Positions 7,920 to 17,083 are shown, counted from the stretch's first letter. The stretch is DNA of 64,000 bases from CAIJMU01 sp035530275 (GCA_035530275.1 DATKVC010000015.1:439272-503271); one strand, 5' to 3'. Made by a program: numbers and translations. The notes: generated by a model from the sequence alone, not told the origin.

Positions 7920-9617
7920 TCAGGTCTTCGCGACGGCGAAGCGCTTCACCTTCTTCGTCGTCGTCATCTCGAGGGCCTCGGCGAGGACCGTGGTCCTGGC
8001 GATGCGCTGGTAGGGGAGGAGGCCCTCGTTGATCGTCGCGACGATCTCCTCGACGCGGCGCGCCACCTCGGCCCAGTCCCTGCCCTTGGCGAAGTCGTCG
8101 GTGGGATGGACGATGGCCTCGATCTCCTCGGCAGCCGAGGAGGCGTCGGGCGCGAAGCCGCGGACGAGGACCTGGTCGACCTCCTCGAAGAGCTGGAAGC
8201 GTTCCTCGATCTCCTCGGGATAGACGTTCTTGCCCCCCTCGGTGACGATGAGGTTCTTGGCCCTCCCGGTGAGATAGACATAGTTCTCATCATCGATCCA
8301 GCCGATGTCGCCGGTCTTGAACCAGCCGTCCTCGGTGAAGACCTTGGCCGTCTCCTCCGGGGCGCGGAAATAGCCCTGCATCACCATCGGGCCCTTTACC
8401 GCTATCTCCCCGCGGCCCTCGGCGTCGGGCTCGAGAAGCCTGGCCTGGACGCCGGGGACGAGCTTGCCGACCGAGGTTTCCTTGTAATGCTCGACGGGGT
8501 TGAGGGTGAGGATGGGCGAGGTCTCGGTGAGGCCGTAGCCCTGGATGAAGTCGATGCCGAGCTGGTTGTAGCGCCTGAACACCGAGGGCGCGAGGGGGCC
8601 GCCGCCGGAGATGCAGATGCGGATCGTGCGGAGGCTGGCCTTGTCGAGGACGGCTCCGAAGAGGCTCTTGCCAGGATTGACGCCCGTGGTCTTCTTGATC
8701 AGGCCGGAGACCGCCATGAGGAAGCCGAGGACGCCGCTCACAATTGGGCCCTTCTCCCGGATGCCCTTCATGATGCCCGCGAGCACCTTGTTGAAGAGGA
8801 GGGGCACGCCGAGGAGCATCGTGATCTTGGCTTCCTTGAGGTCGTGGAGGATGCGGCTCGTCGCCATCGATCGGCCGAAGACCACCTCCGCGCCGACGGA
8901 GATCGCCTCGATGAAGACGGCGAGCATCGTGTAGGAGTGGTGGAGGGGGAGGAGGGCGTAGAAGACGTCGGTGGGGAAGAGGCCGAGATTGGCCTGGGCG
9001 AGAAAGCAGTCGGCGACGAGATTGCGGTGCGAGAGCATGACCCCCTTGGGCGTGCCCGTCGTGCCCGAGGTGAAGAGGATGGCCGCCGTCTCTTCCACCG
9101 AGCGCTTGACGCGGGCGATGGGCTCCGGTGCGGCGACCTCGTATATGTAGGCGGGCTTTTTGCGCGACAGCGAATAGATGGCGGCGAGGCCGAAGCCGCC
9201 CGCCTTGACCTCGTCGTACTTCTCCTCGTCGACGAAGGCTGCCTTGGCGTCGGCGGCCGCGATGAGGTTGGCGGTCTCCTCCTTGCGGAGCTGGGCGTCG
9301 ATGGGCACGACGATGGCGCCGGCCTGGAGGGCCGCGAACCAGGCGACGGCCCATTCGGGCCCGTTCTTGCCGGTGACGACCACGCGGTCGCCGGGGAGGA
9401 CCCCGTCGGCCACGAGGCGCGCGGCTACCCGGCCGATGTAGGCGGCCGCCTCGGCGTAGCTCAGGCTGACGCGGTCGGGGTCGTAGACGGTAAAGCACTG
9501 CCTCGAGCCGTGGCGCTCCGTCGTGATGGCGAAGAGCTCGGGCAGGCTGGGCCATTCGCCCTCGAAGAGGCGGCCGCGGTATTCGTCGAGGAAGGCGTGG
9601 GGAAGGGGGGATGGCAT
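7920..9617 (-). CDS. AMP-forming long-chain acyl-CoA synthetase
   Basis: Adenylate-forming enzyme of the ANL superfamily, about 565 residues, predicted to activate fatty acids to acyl-CoA. The phosphate-binding loop ILFTSGTTGTPKG, the GYGLTETSP motif (A5) and the GDIGWIDDENYVYLTGRAKN stretch (A7/A8 hinge) are all intact, and a C-terminal catalytic Lys is plausible in TTKKVKRF. The frame runs upstream through low-complexity repeat DNA, but ATG at 9617 is preceded by GGAGG at normal spacing and begins the first family-like sequence. Sequence style is closest to FadD/FAA1-type synthetases; the chain length used is not decidable. Confidence 0.9.
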   Translation of the reverse strand: MPSPLPHAFLDEYRGRLFEGEWPSLPELFAITTERHGSRQCFTVYDPDRVSLSYAEAAAYIGRVAARLVADGVLPGDRVVVTGKNGPEWAVAWFAALQAGAIVVPIDAQLRKEETANLIAAADAKAAFVDEEKYDEVKAGGFGLAAIYSLSRKKPAYIYEVAAPEPIARVKRSVEETAAILFTSGTTGTPKGVMLSHRNLVADCFLAQANLGLFPTDVFYALLPLHHSYTMLAVFIEAISVGAEVVFGRSMATSRILHDLKEAKITMLLGVPLLFNKVLAGIMKGIREKGPIVSGVLGFLMAVSGLIKKTTGVNPGKSLFGAVLDKASLRTIRICISGGGPLAPSVFRRYNQLGIDFIQGYGLTETSPILTLNPVEHYKETSVGKLVPGVQARLLEPDAEGRGEIAVKGPMVMQGYFRAPEETAKVFTEDGWFKTGDIGWIDDENYVYLTGRAKNLIVTEGGKNVYPEEIEERFQLFEEVDQVLVRGFAPDASSAAEEIEAIVHPTDDFAKGRDWAEVARRVEEIVATINEGLLPYQRIARTTVLAEALEMTTTKKVKRFAVAKT

Positions 9618-10338
9618 GAAAACCTCCGGCAAAGACGTTAACGAAGCATCGTGCAAGACTATCGACGCGGGGAGGGCAGCGCAAGTCGAGGGAAGGGCGG
9701 GTAGGGGAATCGGAAGGGGGCGTAGGAAAGGCGGAAGGCCAGGTAGGAGAAGGGGTAGGGCGAGTAGGAGAGGCGGGAAGTCACGTAGGGGAAGAGGAGG
9801 GGCGCGTAGGAGAAGGGGAAGAGCGCGTAGGGGAAGCGGAAAGGCGAGTAGGGAAAGTGGAAGGGCACGTAGGAGAAGGGGCAAGGCGCGTAGGAGAAGT
9901 GGAAGGGCGCGTAGGAGCGGCGGAAGGGCGCGTAGGAGAAGAGGAAGGCCGGGGTGGCGAGAGAGAAGGGCAGGGTGGCGAGGCGGAAGGGCGGGGTGGC
10001 GAGGCGGATGGCCGGGGTGGCGAGGCGGAAGGGCAGGGTGGCGAGGTGGAAGGGCAGGGTAGAGAGGCAGAAGGGCGGGGTGGCGAGACAGAAGGGCGGG
10101 GTGGCGAGGCGGAAGGGCGGGGTGGCGAGACAGAAGGGCGGGATGCTCGGGGGATTGTCATCAGACCTCGGAGCGAGACGGGGCAGGCCCACACCGATCG
10201 AAGCGGTTGTCGAGCCGATCCTGGGAGTGACTGCGACGTCGCGCAATTTGCGCGGCGCGAGCAGGTTCCTTGAGATGCGCGGTACGGCAATAGCGGCGAC
10301 GACTTACTGTCGGTATACTTCAGGAAGAGGAGGTACGG
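9618..10338. other. Gene-free stretch dominated by a minisatellite
   Basis: Between the acyl-CoA synthetase start and the MNT gene no credible conserved protein is encoded. The centre is the 21-bp tandem array described separately. The left 80 bases are the synthetase 5' region with degenerate repeat-like purine-rich sequence; the right 200 bases (10142-10338) are ordinary sequence that should carry the promoter of the MNT/RM region. An AGGAGG lies just upstream of 10339. Confidence 0.6.
9701..10141. repeat. 21-bp tandem repeat array, 21 units
   Basis: Twenty-one consecutive units of exactly 21 bp fill 9701-10141 without a gap. The first twelve (9701-9952) begin GTAGGAGAAG or close variants; the last nine (9953-10141) begin GGTGGCGAGG. 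Both end in GGAAGGGCG or similar, so there are two sub-families with a single switch point. A degenerate extra unit precedes the array (about 9680-9700). One strand is almost all purine. Because 21 is divisible by three, several frames stay open and would give heptapeptide repeats (for example PFRLATP on the minus strand), but no start, homology or ribosome site supports translation. Confidence 0.9.
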
Positions 10339-10650
10339 ATGCAGCTTGACCCGGCTACGAGAAGGGCCATCGAAAAGACTCGAACCGAAGTCGGAGCGAG
10401 CGAGGCCATCCTCTTTGGCTCGAGGGCGCGCGGCGAGGCGGCTAATGATAGCGATGCCGATCTCTGTTTTATTTTCCGGACTTTCCCAGACGATCCCTTC
10501 GAGCTCATATACCGTATTCGTCGTTCTATCCACGCAGAGGTCTCCGCGGCCCTCGATGTACTCGTGTATGAACAGTCCGTTTTCGAGCGTTGTGCTTCCC
10601 GTCGCAACTCCTTTGAGAGCGTCATCAAGAACGAGGGGGTGATCCTCTGA
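10339..10650 (+). CDS. MNT-type nucleotidyltransferase (antitoxin-like)
   Basis: A 103-residue minimal nucleotidyltransferase. The signature GSRARGEA and, 8 residues on, SDADL supply the G-S loop and the metal-binding Asp pair of the Pol-beta NTase fold. In MNT-HEPN toxin-antitoxin pairs such proteins silence a HEPN ribonuclease by AMPylating it. AGGAGG precedes the ATG by a normal distance. Immediately downstream, instead of a full HEPN gene, there is only a 32-codon remnant, so the pair looks broken. The gene opens a defence-type cluster and is followed by a type I restriction-modification operon. Confidence 0.85.
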   Translation: MQLDPATRRAIEKTRTEVGASEAILFGSRARGEAANDSDADLCFIFRTFPDDPFELIYRIRRSIHAEVSAALDVLVYEQSVFERCASRRNSFESVIKNEGVIL

Positions 10651-10745
10651 GGGACGCCGGCAACCCTGGAACTTGGCTGGAATGCGAGCGAATACGATTC
10701 TCCATGCGTCGCATCCTCGCTCACTATCTCACTGAGAATTCCTGA
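10647..10745 (+). pseudogene. Possible stub of a HEPN toxin gene
   Basis: Directly overlapping the end of the MNT gene is a frame of 32 codons ending at TGA (10743-10745). Its peptide contains NPGTWLECERIRF, which recalls the N-terminal 'P-x-x-W-L-x-x-A' opening of HEPN-domain toxins that normally follow MNT genes in the same overlapping way. Nothing of the later R-x4-6-H catalytic motif follows. I read it as the remnant of a deleted HEPN partner, but the match is short and could be chance. Confidence 0.3.
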
Positions 10746-10781
10746 AAACACCAATTACCCATAACTCAAGGAGCAGTTACC

Positions 10782-10868
10782 TTGGCAGCTACATCCCGCG
10801 ACCTATCCGCCTTCGCCGCCCACTTCGGGTCCTCCGATAACGGCAACATAAAGCACGGCCGATGCTGA
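10782..10868 (+). CDS. 28-residue leader ORF overlapping hsdM
   Basis: A small frame starts at TTG (10782), preceded by AAGGAG at good spacing, and ends with a TGA that overlaps the hsdM ATG (10862-10864) by a few bases. The hsdM start has no ribosome binding site of its own, so translation of this short peptide could deliver ribosomes to hsdM by coupling. The peptide (ends GNIKHGRC) matches nothing I recognise. It is a prediction from spacing and overlap only. Confidence 0.35.
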   Translation: MAATSRDLSAFAAHFGSSDNGNIKHGRC

Positions 10869-12388
10869 CCGGTGAACTTCGTACCAAGGTAGACAAGCTC
10901 TGGACAACCTTCTGGACGGGCGGCATCGCCAATCCCCTGACGGTGATCGAGCAGATCTCCTACCTCCTCTTCATCAAGCGCCTGGACGACCTCGAGCTCC
11001 GGGCCGAAAAGAAGGCCCAGCGCACGGGCAGGCCCAATCCCAACCCGACCTTCGGCCCGAAACGGCAGGGACTCCGTTGGTCGCGCTTCTCCCACCTCGA
11101 GAGCGAGGAGATGTTCAAGCTCTTCCAGTCGGAGGTCTTTCCCTTCATCAAGGGCCTCTCCTCCTCGCAGGACTCCAGCTTCGCGCGGGCGATGAAGGAC
11201 GCCGTCTTCCTCATCCCCAAGCCCTCCCTCCTCTCCGACGCCGTCGACATGATCGCCGACATCCCCATGGACGACCGCGACACCAAGGGCGATCTCTACG
11301 AGTACATGCTCGGCAAGCTCACCACGGCCGGCACCAACGGGCAGTTCCGCACCCCGCGCCACATCATCAAACTCATGGTCGCGATGACGGAGCCGACCAT
11401 CGACGACCGCATCTGCGACCCGGCCTGCGGTACGACGGGATTCCTCGTCGGCTGCATCGAGCAGCTCGTCAAGAATGATCCAGGATTCTTTTCCGCCGAG
11501 ACGCAAAAACACGTGAACGGACGGCTCTTCAACGGCTTCGACTTCGACTCGACCATGCTCCGCATCGGCTCGATGAACATGATGCTGCACGGCGTCGAGA
11601 ATCCCAACGTCCAGTACAAGGACTCCCTGTCGCGCGACAACGAGGAGGCGGGCGAATACAGCCTCTGTCTCGCCAATCCCCCCTTCAAGGGCAGCCTGGC
11701 CGAGGACGAGGTCGCCCCCGATCTCCTCCGCGTCTGCGACACCAAAAAGACCGAGCTCCTCTTCCTGGCCCTGATGCTCAGGCTCCTCACGCCCGGCGGC
11801 CGCTCTGCCGTCATCGTGCCCGACGGCGTTCTCTTTGGCTCCTCCAAGGCCCACAGGGCCATCAGGAAGGAGCTCGTGGAAAAGCACAAACTCGACGGAG
11901 TCGTCTCCCTGCCCTCGGGCGTCTTCAAGCCCTACGCCGGCGTCTCGACGGCGATCCTCCTCTTTACGAAGACCGGCACCGGCGGCACCGAGGGCGTCTG
12001 GTTCTACGACATGGAGGCCGACGGCTGGAGTCTCGACGACAAGCGCACGCCCCTCCTGAAAGAGGAACTCCTCGGACCCGAACCCGCGCGCAGGCTCAAG
12101 GAGGAGGAGCACGGAAAGAACAACCTCCCCGATGTCCTTTCCCGCTGGAAGAAGCGCGAGAAGAGCGAGACGAAGAATCCCCGCACAGCCCAATCCTTCG
12201 TGGTCCCCAAGGCGGAGATTGTCGGGCAGGACTACGACCTCTCCATCGGCCGCTACAAGGAAGTCGTCCACGAGGCGGTGGAGCACGCGAAGCCGGAAGA
12301 GATCCTCGACGAGATAGATGCCATCTCGGCAGAGATTGCGGCGGAGACGAAGAGGCTCAGGAGGATGCTTGGGGGGGAAGAGGGATGA
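10862..12388 (+). CDS. hsdM: Type I restriction-modification methyltransferase subunit
   Basis: N6-adenine DNA methyltransferase subunit, 508 residues. An N-terminal HsdM helical domain (LWTTFWTGGIANPLTVIEQISYL... residues 13-45) is followed by the catalytic domain with the SAM-binding motif DPACGTTGFLV at 186-196 and the catalytic NPPF at 272-275. With HsdS it forms the modification enzyme, and with HsdR the restriction complex. Length and motif order are standard. It overlaps hsdS by the four bases ATGA, implying coupled translation. Start context is weak (see the leader ORF). Confidence 0.95.
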   Translation: MLTGELRTKVDKLWTTFWTGGIANPLTVIEQISYLLFIKRLDDLELRAEKKAQRTGRPNPNPTFGPKRQGLRWSRFSHLESEEMFKLFQSEVFPFIKGLSSSQDSSFARAMKDAVFLIPKPSLLSDAVDMIADIPMDDRDTKGDLYEYMLGKLTTAGTNGQFRTPRHIIKLMVAMTEPTIDDRICDPACGTTGFLVGCIEQLVKNDPGFFSAETQKHVNGRLFNGFDFDSTMLRIGSMNMMLHGVENPNVQYKDSLSRDNEEAGEYSLCLANPPFKGSLAEDEVAPDLLRVCDTKKTELLFLALMLRLLTPGGRSAVIVPDGVLFGSSKAHRAIRKELVEKHKLDGVVSLPSGVFKPYAGVSTAILLFTKTGTGGTEGVWFYDMEADGWSLDDKRTPLLKEELLGPEPARRLKEEEHGKNNLPDVLSRWKKREKSETKNPRTAQSFVVPKAEIVGQDYDLSIGRYKEVVHEAVEHAKPEEILDEIDAISAEIAAETKRLRRMLGGEEG

Positions 12389-13581
12389 GTAGTCGACTCA
12401 AGTGGCCGAGGGCCTCAATTGGCGATCTTGTTGAGAGAGTGTCCAATTGGTCTCCCTCACGCGACTTGCCGAACGGAGTTTTCCCATATATAGATATAGG
12501 CAGGATAGACTCACAGAACAAAACACTAACTGGTAGTATATTAATAGCGAGTACCGATGCTCCGAGCAGAGCAAGACAGTTGGTGAAAGCCGGAGACATT
12601 CTGGTGTCAACGGTCAGACCCAACCTAAACGCCGTTGCAATTGTGAAAGAAGACCAGCAATATCAGACTGCGTCAACGGGTTTTTGCGTCCTTCGGGCAG
12701 ATATAGGGTATCTTTACAATCGTTTCCTCTTCCATTGGTTGCTTACAAGCGGGTTCATTGGGGAAATGGTAGCGCAGGCTACAGGCGCGAGCTATCCCGC
12801 TGTTACGGATGGCATTATTAAGGCAGCCCGGATCCCCCTCCCTCCCCTCTCCGAGCAAAGGCGCATCGCCGCCATCCTCGATTCCGCCGACGCGATACGA
12901 ACCAAGCGCAAGGCCGCGATCGCCAAGCTCGATGAGCTGGCGCAGGCGGTATTCTTGGAGATGTTTGGGGATCCGGTGAGGAATGAGAAGGGATGGGAAG
13001 TCATTAGTCTTCGAGACGAGATCACTTTCATGACCAGTGGATCGAGAGGATGGGCGAAGTACCACTCAAATGAGGGTGCGCTCTTTATCAAAATACAAAA
13101 TGTGAAGAACTCTCGCCTCGTTTTTGACTCGGTGCAACATGTTGTTCCGCCGGCAACGCAAGAGACAAACCGAACAAAGGTGCAAGAAGATGATCTCTTA
13201 ATTAGCATTACAGCTGATCTGGGAAGGACGGCCATCGTTGATCGAGAGACTGCCAAAAGAGGCGCATACATCAATCAGCACCTTGTCCTAGTCCGGCTAA
13301 AAAAACGGAGCCTCTTACCTATGTTCGCCTCGCACTATTTGGAATCGCCTGCTGGCAAGCGGCAATTCTCCTCGCTGGATCAGAGCGCCGTAAAATCCGG
13401 CTTGAACTTTGACTCGATCAATCGACTGGCTTTGATTTCACCGCCGTTGGAGCTCCAGGCTTCTTTTATCGATCGCATCAGCTCCATAGTGCAATTGAAA
13501 AATAGGGAGGCTCTCGCTTTCAACAAGGAAGAATCCCTCTTCTCCTCCCTCCAACACCGCGCCTTCACCGGCGACCTCTAA
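12385..13581 (+). CDS. hsdS: Type I restriction-modification specificity subunit
   Basis: DNA sequence-recognition subunit, 398 residues. Two target-recognition domains, about 1-165 and 195-365, are each followed by a conserved helix: the first has PLSEQRRIAAILDSADAIR followed by KRKAAIAKLDELAQ, the second a shorter C-terminal copy (PPLELQASFIDRISSIVQLK). Each domain should contact one half of a bipartite target site. Base composition drops visibly in both recognition domains (many A/T-rich codons near 12480-12800 and 13050-13400) while the conserved helix returns to the GC-rich local style. This is usual for hsdS and indicates exchange of recognition domains by recombination. The target sequence cannot be predicted from here. 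Confidence 0.93.
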   Translation: MSSRLKWPRASIGDLVERVSNWSPSRDLPNGVFPYIDIGRIDSQNKTLTGSILIASTDAPSRARQLVKAGDILVSTVRPNLNAVAIVKEDQQYQTASTGFCVLRADIGYLYNRFLFHWLLTSGFIGEMVAQATGASYPAVTDGIIKAARIPLPPLSEQRRIAAILDSADAIRTKRKAAIAKLDELAQAVFLEMFGDPVRNEKGWEVISLRDEITFMTSGSRGWAKYHSNEGALFIKIQNVKNSRLVFDSVQHVVPPATQETNRTKVQEDDLLISITADLGRTAIVDRETAKRGAYINQHLVLVRLKKRSLLPMFASHYLESPAGKRQFSSLDQSAVKSGLNFDSINRLALISPPLELQASFIDRISSIVQLKNREALAFNKEESLFSSLQHRAFTGDL

Positions 13582-13604
13582 TTATGAATACATAGGACAA
13601 AATC

Positions 13605-16600
13605 ATGACCAACTTCGATTTCATAAAGCTACCCGAGATCAAGGGCCTCGCCCTCGCCGCCGAAAAGGCGACCCTCCTCGACCCCCGCTCCTCCTGCGTC
13701 AACGCCCGCATCGCCCTCGAGGCGGCCCTCCACTGGATGTTCGATCACGATGAGGAGTTGTCCCATCCCTACGAGTCCAACCTCAACGCCTTCTTGAAGG
13801 AGGCCTCCTTCAAGGAGACGACGCCTCCCCACATCCTTGGCAGTTGCGAGCTTATCAGGAAGGCCGGCAGCCAGGCGGCCCACGAAACGCGGCCGATTCC
13901 CGCGGCCGCCTCGCGCTACACGATCATCGAGCTCCACAAGGTTCTCCACTGGTTTACCCGCGTTTACTTCGACGCTGCCCTCGAATCGAAGTTCGACCCG
14001 GGTCTCCTTCCCTCCGGCTTATCCCAGGACAGGGGCAGGGAGGAGGCGCAAAGGCTCGCCGAATCGCTTGCGCAAAAACTCGAGGAGGAGGTGGCCCGGC
14101 GCGCCCTGGCGGAAGAAGAGCTCAAGAGACTCATGGCCGAGATCGCCGCCCGCAAGGCCTCGGCCCAGGCCAGGCCCGATACCCACGACTATTCCGAGGC
14201 GGAGACGAGGGCCTTCTATATCGATCTTCTCCTCGCGGAGGCGGGATGGAAGCTGGGCGGCGATTCGGTGAAGGCCGAATACGAGCTCGAGGGCGTAAAG
14301 CGCAACGCGTCGGCGACGGGCTTGGGTTATGCCGACTATGTGCTTTTCGGAAGCGACGGCAAGTCGCTCGCCGTCATCGAGGCCAAGCGGACGAGCCGCG
14401 ACCCCGTGGAGGGCAAGGCCCAGGCGGCCGACTACGCGGACGCCCTCGAGGCCCGCTTCGGGCAGCGGCCCCTCATCTTCTACACCAACGGCTACGAGAT
14501 CTACTTCTGGGACGACAGCTTCTATCCGCCGCGCAGGGTGGCCGGTTTCTTCAAGAAGGACGAGCTCGATCTGGCGATCCGGCGGCGCGAGACGCGACAG
14601 TCGATCAAGCGGGCTCCGGTCAACAAGGACATCGTCGACCGCCCCTACCAGATCGAGGCGATACGCGCGGTATGCGCCCACTTCGAGGAGCATCACCGCC
14701 GCGCCCTCGTCATCATGGCGACGGGCACGGGAAAGACCCGCACGGCCATCGCCCTGGTCGAGCTCCTCCAGAAGGCCAACTGGGTAAAGCGCGTCCTCTT
14801 TCTCTGCGACCGCGATTCCCTCATCGTGCAGACCAAGCGGGCCTTCGCGAAGAGCCTGCCCAACACGGTGTCGGTGGACCTCCGCTCGACGCGCAGCGAC
14901 ACCCAGGCACGGGTCTGTCTCTCCACCTACCAGACGATGATGCATCTCATCGACGAGGTGGAAGGGGGCCTCCGCGGCTTTTCGCCGGCCCACTTCGATC
15001 TCATCGTGATCGACGAGGCGCACCGGAGCATCTACCGGAAATACCAGGCCCTCTTCTCGTATTTCGACGGTCTCCTCCTCGGCCTGACGGCGACGCCGAG
15101 GTCGGAGGTGGACCGCAACACCTACCAATTGTTCGATCTCGAGGACAAGAACCCCACCTTCGCCTTCGGCCTGGACGAGGCGGTCGCCAAGAACTATCTC
15201 GTGCCCTACGACGCGCTCAAGGTGTCCTCGGGCTTTACGCGGAAGGGCATCAAGTACGCCGATCTTTCGGAACGCGAGCGCGAGGAATACGAGGACAAGT
15301 TCTCCGATCCCCTCACGGGCGAAATGCCGGCGGAGATCGAAAGCGCCGCCCTCAACCGCTGGCTCTTCAACAGACCGACGGTGGAGGGCTTCGTCCGCAA
15401 TCTCATGGACTACGGCATCAAGGTCGAGGGCGGGGACAGGCTGGGCAAGACCATCGTCTTCGCGCTGAGCAAGGAACACGCCCAGTTCATCGTCGAATGC
15501 TTCGACGCAGCCTTTCCGATGCACGCGGGGCGCTACTGCGCCCGTATCGACTACTCCCTCGGCAAGGACGCCCAGGCCCTCATCGACCGGTTCTCCATCG
15601 CGAAGGGCATGCCGATGATCGCGGTCTCGGTGGACATGCTCGACACGGGCATCGACGTGCCGGAGGTGGTCAATCTCGTCTTCGCCAAGCCGATCTATTC
15701 GCGGGTGAAATTCGAGCAGATGATCGGGCGCGGCACCCGCCTTTCTCCCGGCCTCTTCGGCCCCGGCGACGACAAGCGGAAATTTTTGATCTTCGACTAC
15801 TGCGGCAACATCGAGTTCTTTTCCGCGAAGCCCGCGGGCGAAACGGCACGCGCGCAGGACTCGATGACGGCGAGGATTTTCAAGTCGGCCCTGGCGCTGG
15901 CCGCCGCCCTCCGCGCCGGGCCCGATGGGGAGCACGCGGAGCTGGCGAAGCGTCACCTCGTTTTTTGCAGGCAGTTCGTGAAGGGCCTGAACGAGTCGAG
16001 CTTCATCGTCCGTCCCTTCCTCCGCCATGTCGAAAAATACAAGGCTGACGAGCCCTGGGCATCGCTCGGCGACGAGGACCTCGCCGATCTCGCAACCTAT
16101 CTCGCGCCCCTGCCCTCGGACTACTCCCTCGGCGACGAGGACGCCCGGCGCTGGGACCTCCTCCTCCTCGAATCGGAAAAGGCCTTGCTGGCCGGGCTTG
16201 GAGGCCTCGAGTCAGCGCGCGAGAGAATCCAGAAGACCGCCCTCTCTTTGCGCGGGAAGACTTCCATCCCCGAGGTGAAGAAGATCCTGCCCCTCCTCGA
16301 TGCCGTCGGCGGCGAGGAATTCTGGCGGGACATCACGCTCGAGGCATTGGATGAAATTCGCCTCTCCATGCGCAGCCTGATCCAGTACGTCGACAAGGAA
16401 ACGCGAAAACTGGTCTACACGAAGTTCTCCGACGAGGTCGACGAGCCTGTGCCCGTCTACGACCCCATCCATCGCGGCCCCGACCTCTCGCAGTATAAGA
16501 AGCGCATTGAACGGCTTTTGGAGGAGAACCGGGATCACCTCGCGATCAATAAGATCCGCCGCCTCGCGCCCCTCACCGACAAGGACCTGGCCGAGCTCGA

Positions 16601-17009
16601 CCGCCTCCTCTTCGAGGGCAAGGACGAGAACCGCGAATTGTTCGCGCGGCTCTACGGCGACAAGTCCCGCATTCTCTTCGAGGTGGAGAATCCTCCCCTC
16701 TCCCTGTTGATCCGCTCGATCGTCGGCCTCGATCGCGCCGAGGTGGAGACGAGGCTGGCCGAGTACATCAACCGCGGGGCCTTCACTCCGCAGCAACTCA
16801 AGTTCGTGGACACCCTCGTGGACTGCCTCGTCCGCGACGGCTACGTGCCCCTCGGGGCCCTCTACGAGCCGCCCTTCGACCAGTTCCACTTCGAGGGCCC
16901 CGAGGAGCTTTTTGGCCCGGCGGCCGAGCGCATCTTCGATTTCGTCGAGATGACCAACCGCCTCGCGATGACGCCGCCCTTCGATGTTTCGAAGAGGGGT
17001 GTGGGCTGA
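13605..17009 (+). CDS. hsdR: Type I restriction endonuclease/translocase subunit
   Basis: Motor and nuclease subunit, 1134 residues, of the EcoEI-like group. Order of parts: N-terminal DUF4145-like domain (about 1-130), a short coiled coil (145-185), an HsdR nuclease domain with D244 and E259-A-K261 (YADYVLFG...AVIEAKR), a superfamily 2 helicase core with Walker A ATGTGKT near residue 372 and the DEAH box at 470-473, motif VI in QMIGRGTRLSPG, and a C-terminal EcoEI-type assembly domain. All catalytic residues are present, so the system looks functional. It follows hsdS by 23 bases. Its last 387 bases are duplicated 1182 bases downstream. Confidence 0.95.
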   Translation: MTNFDFIKLPEIKGLALAAEKATLLDPRSSCVNARIALEAALHWMFDHDEELSHPYESNLNAFLKEASFKETTPPHILGSCELIRKAGSQAAHETRPIPAAASRYTIIELHKVLHWFTRVYFDAALESKFDPGLLPSGLSQDRGREEAQRLAESLAQKLEEEVARRALAEEELKRLMAEIAARKASAQARPDTHDYSEAETRAFYIDLLLAEAGWKLGGDSVKAEYELEGVKRNASATGLGYADYVLFGSDGKSLAVIEAKRTSRDPVEGKAQAADYADALEARFGQRPLIFYTNGYEIYFWDDSFYPPRRVAGFFKKDELDLAIRRRETRQSIKRAPVNKDIVDRPYQIEAIRAVCAHFEEHHRRALVIMATGTGKTRTAIALVELLQKANWVKRVLFLCDRDSLIVQTKRAFAKSLPNTVSVDLRSTRSDTQARVCLSTYQTMMHLIDEVEGGLRGFSPAHFDLIVIDEAHRSIYRKYQALFSYFDGLLLGLTATPRSEVDRNTYQLFDLEDKNPTFAFGLDEAVAKNYLVPYDALKVSSGFTRKGIKYADLSEREREEYEDKFSDPLTGEMPAEIESAALNRWLFNRPTVEGFVRNLMDYGIKVEGGDRLGKTIVFALSKEHAQFIVECFDAAFPMHAGRYCARIDYSLGKDAQALIDRFSIAKGMPMIAVSVDMLDTGIDVPEVVNLVFAKPIYSRVKFEQMIGRGTRLSPGLFGPGDDKRKFLIFDYCGNIEFFSAKPAGETARAQDSMTARIFKSALALAAALRAGPDGEHAELAKRHLVFCRQFVKGLNESSFIVRPFLRHVEKYKADEPWASLGDEDLADLATYLAPLPSDYSLGDEDARRWDLLLLESEKALLAGLGGLESARERIQKTALSLRGKTSIPEVKKILPLLDAVGGEEFWRDITLEALDEIRLSMRSLIQYVDKETRKLVYTKFSDEVDEPVPVYDPIHRGPDLSQYKKRIERLLEENRDHLAINKIRRLAPLTDKDLAELDRLLFEGKDENRELFARLYGDKSRILFEVENPPLSLLIRSIVGLDRAEVETRLAEYINRGAFTPQQLKFVDTLVDCLVRDGYVPLGALYEPPFDQFHFEGPEELFGPAAERIFDFVEMTNRLAMTPPFDVSKRGVG
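16623..17009 (+). repeat. hsdR 3' end, left copy of a 387-bp direct repeat
   Basis: The last 387 bases of hsdR recur at 17805-18191 with an offset of exactly 1182 bases, without gaps and with roughly twenty substitutions (by eye about 95% identity, divergence concentrated in the last 40 bases). This left copy is the functional one, in frame with the full gene. The two copies bracket the DUF2335 module. Confidence 0.9.
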
Positions 17010-17083
17010 CTCCCTGATGCAGCCCGGGTCCGCGCACGATGGTCTTGTTCCAAGATGGCTCATTGCCGTAGTATATTTTAGGC

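Noticed and set aside
7908..9641. 577-codon open frame on the plus strand
   Set aside because: Antisense to the acyl-CoA synthetase, with acidic low-complexity composition and no recognisable domain.
9701..10141. CRISPR array
   Set aside because: Units are contiguous without unique spacers, and no cas gene is present.
9659..10246. Proteins encoded by the 21-bp array (heptapeptide repeats in several frames)
   Set aside because: Openness follows from the 21-bp period; no ribosome site, start or homology. Kept as a finding about the DNA repeat, not as genes.
14019..16028. 669-codon open frame on the minus strand
   Set aside because: Antisense to hsdR, whose motifs are complete in the other strand.
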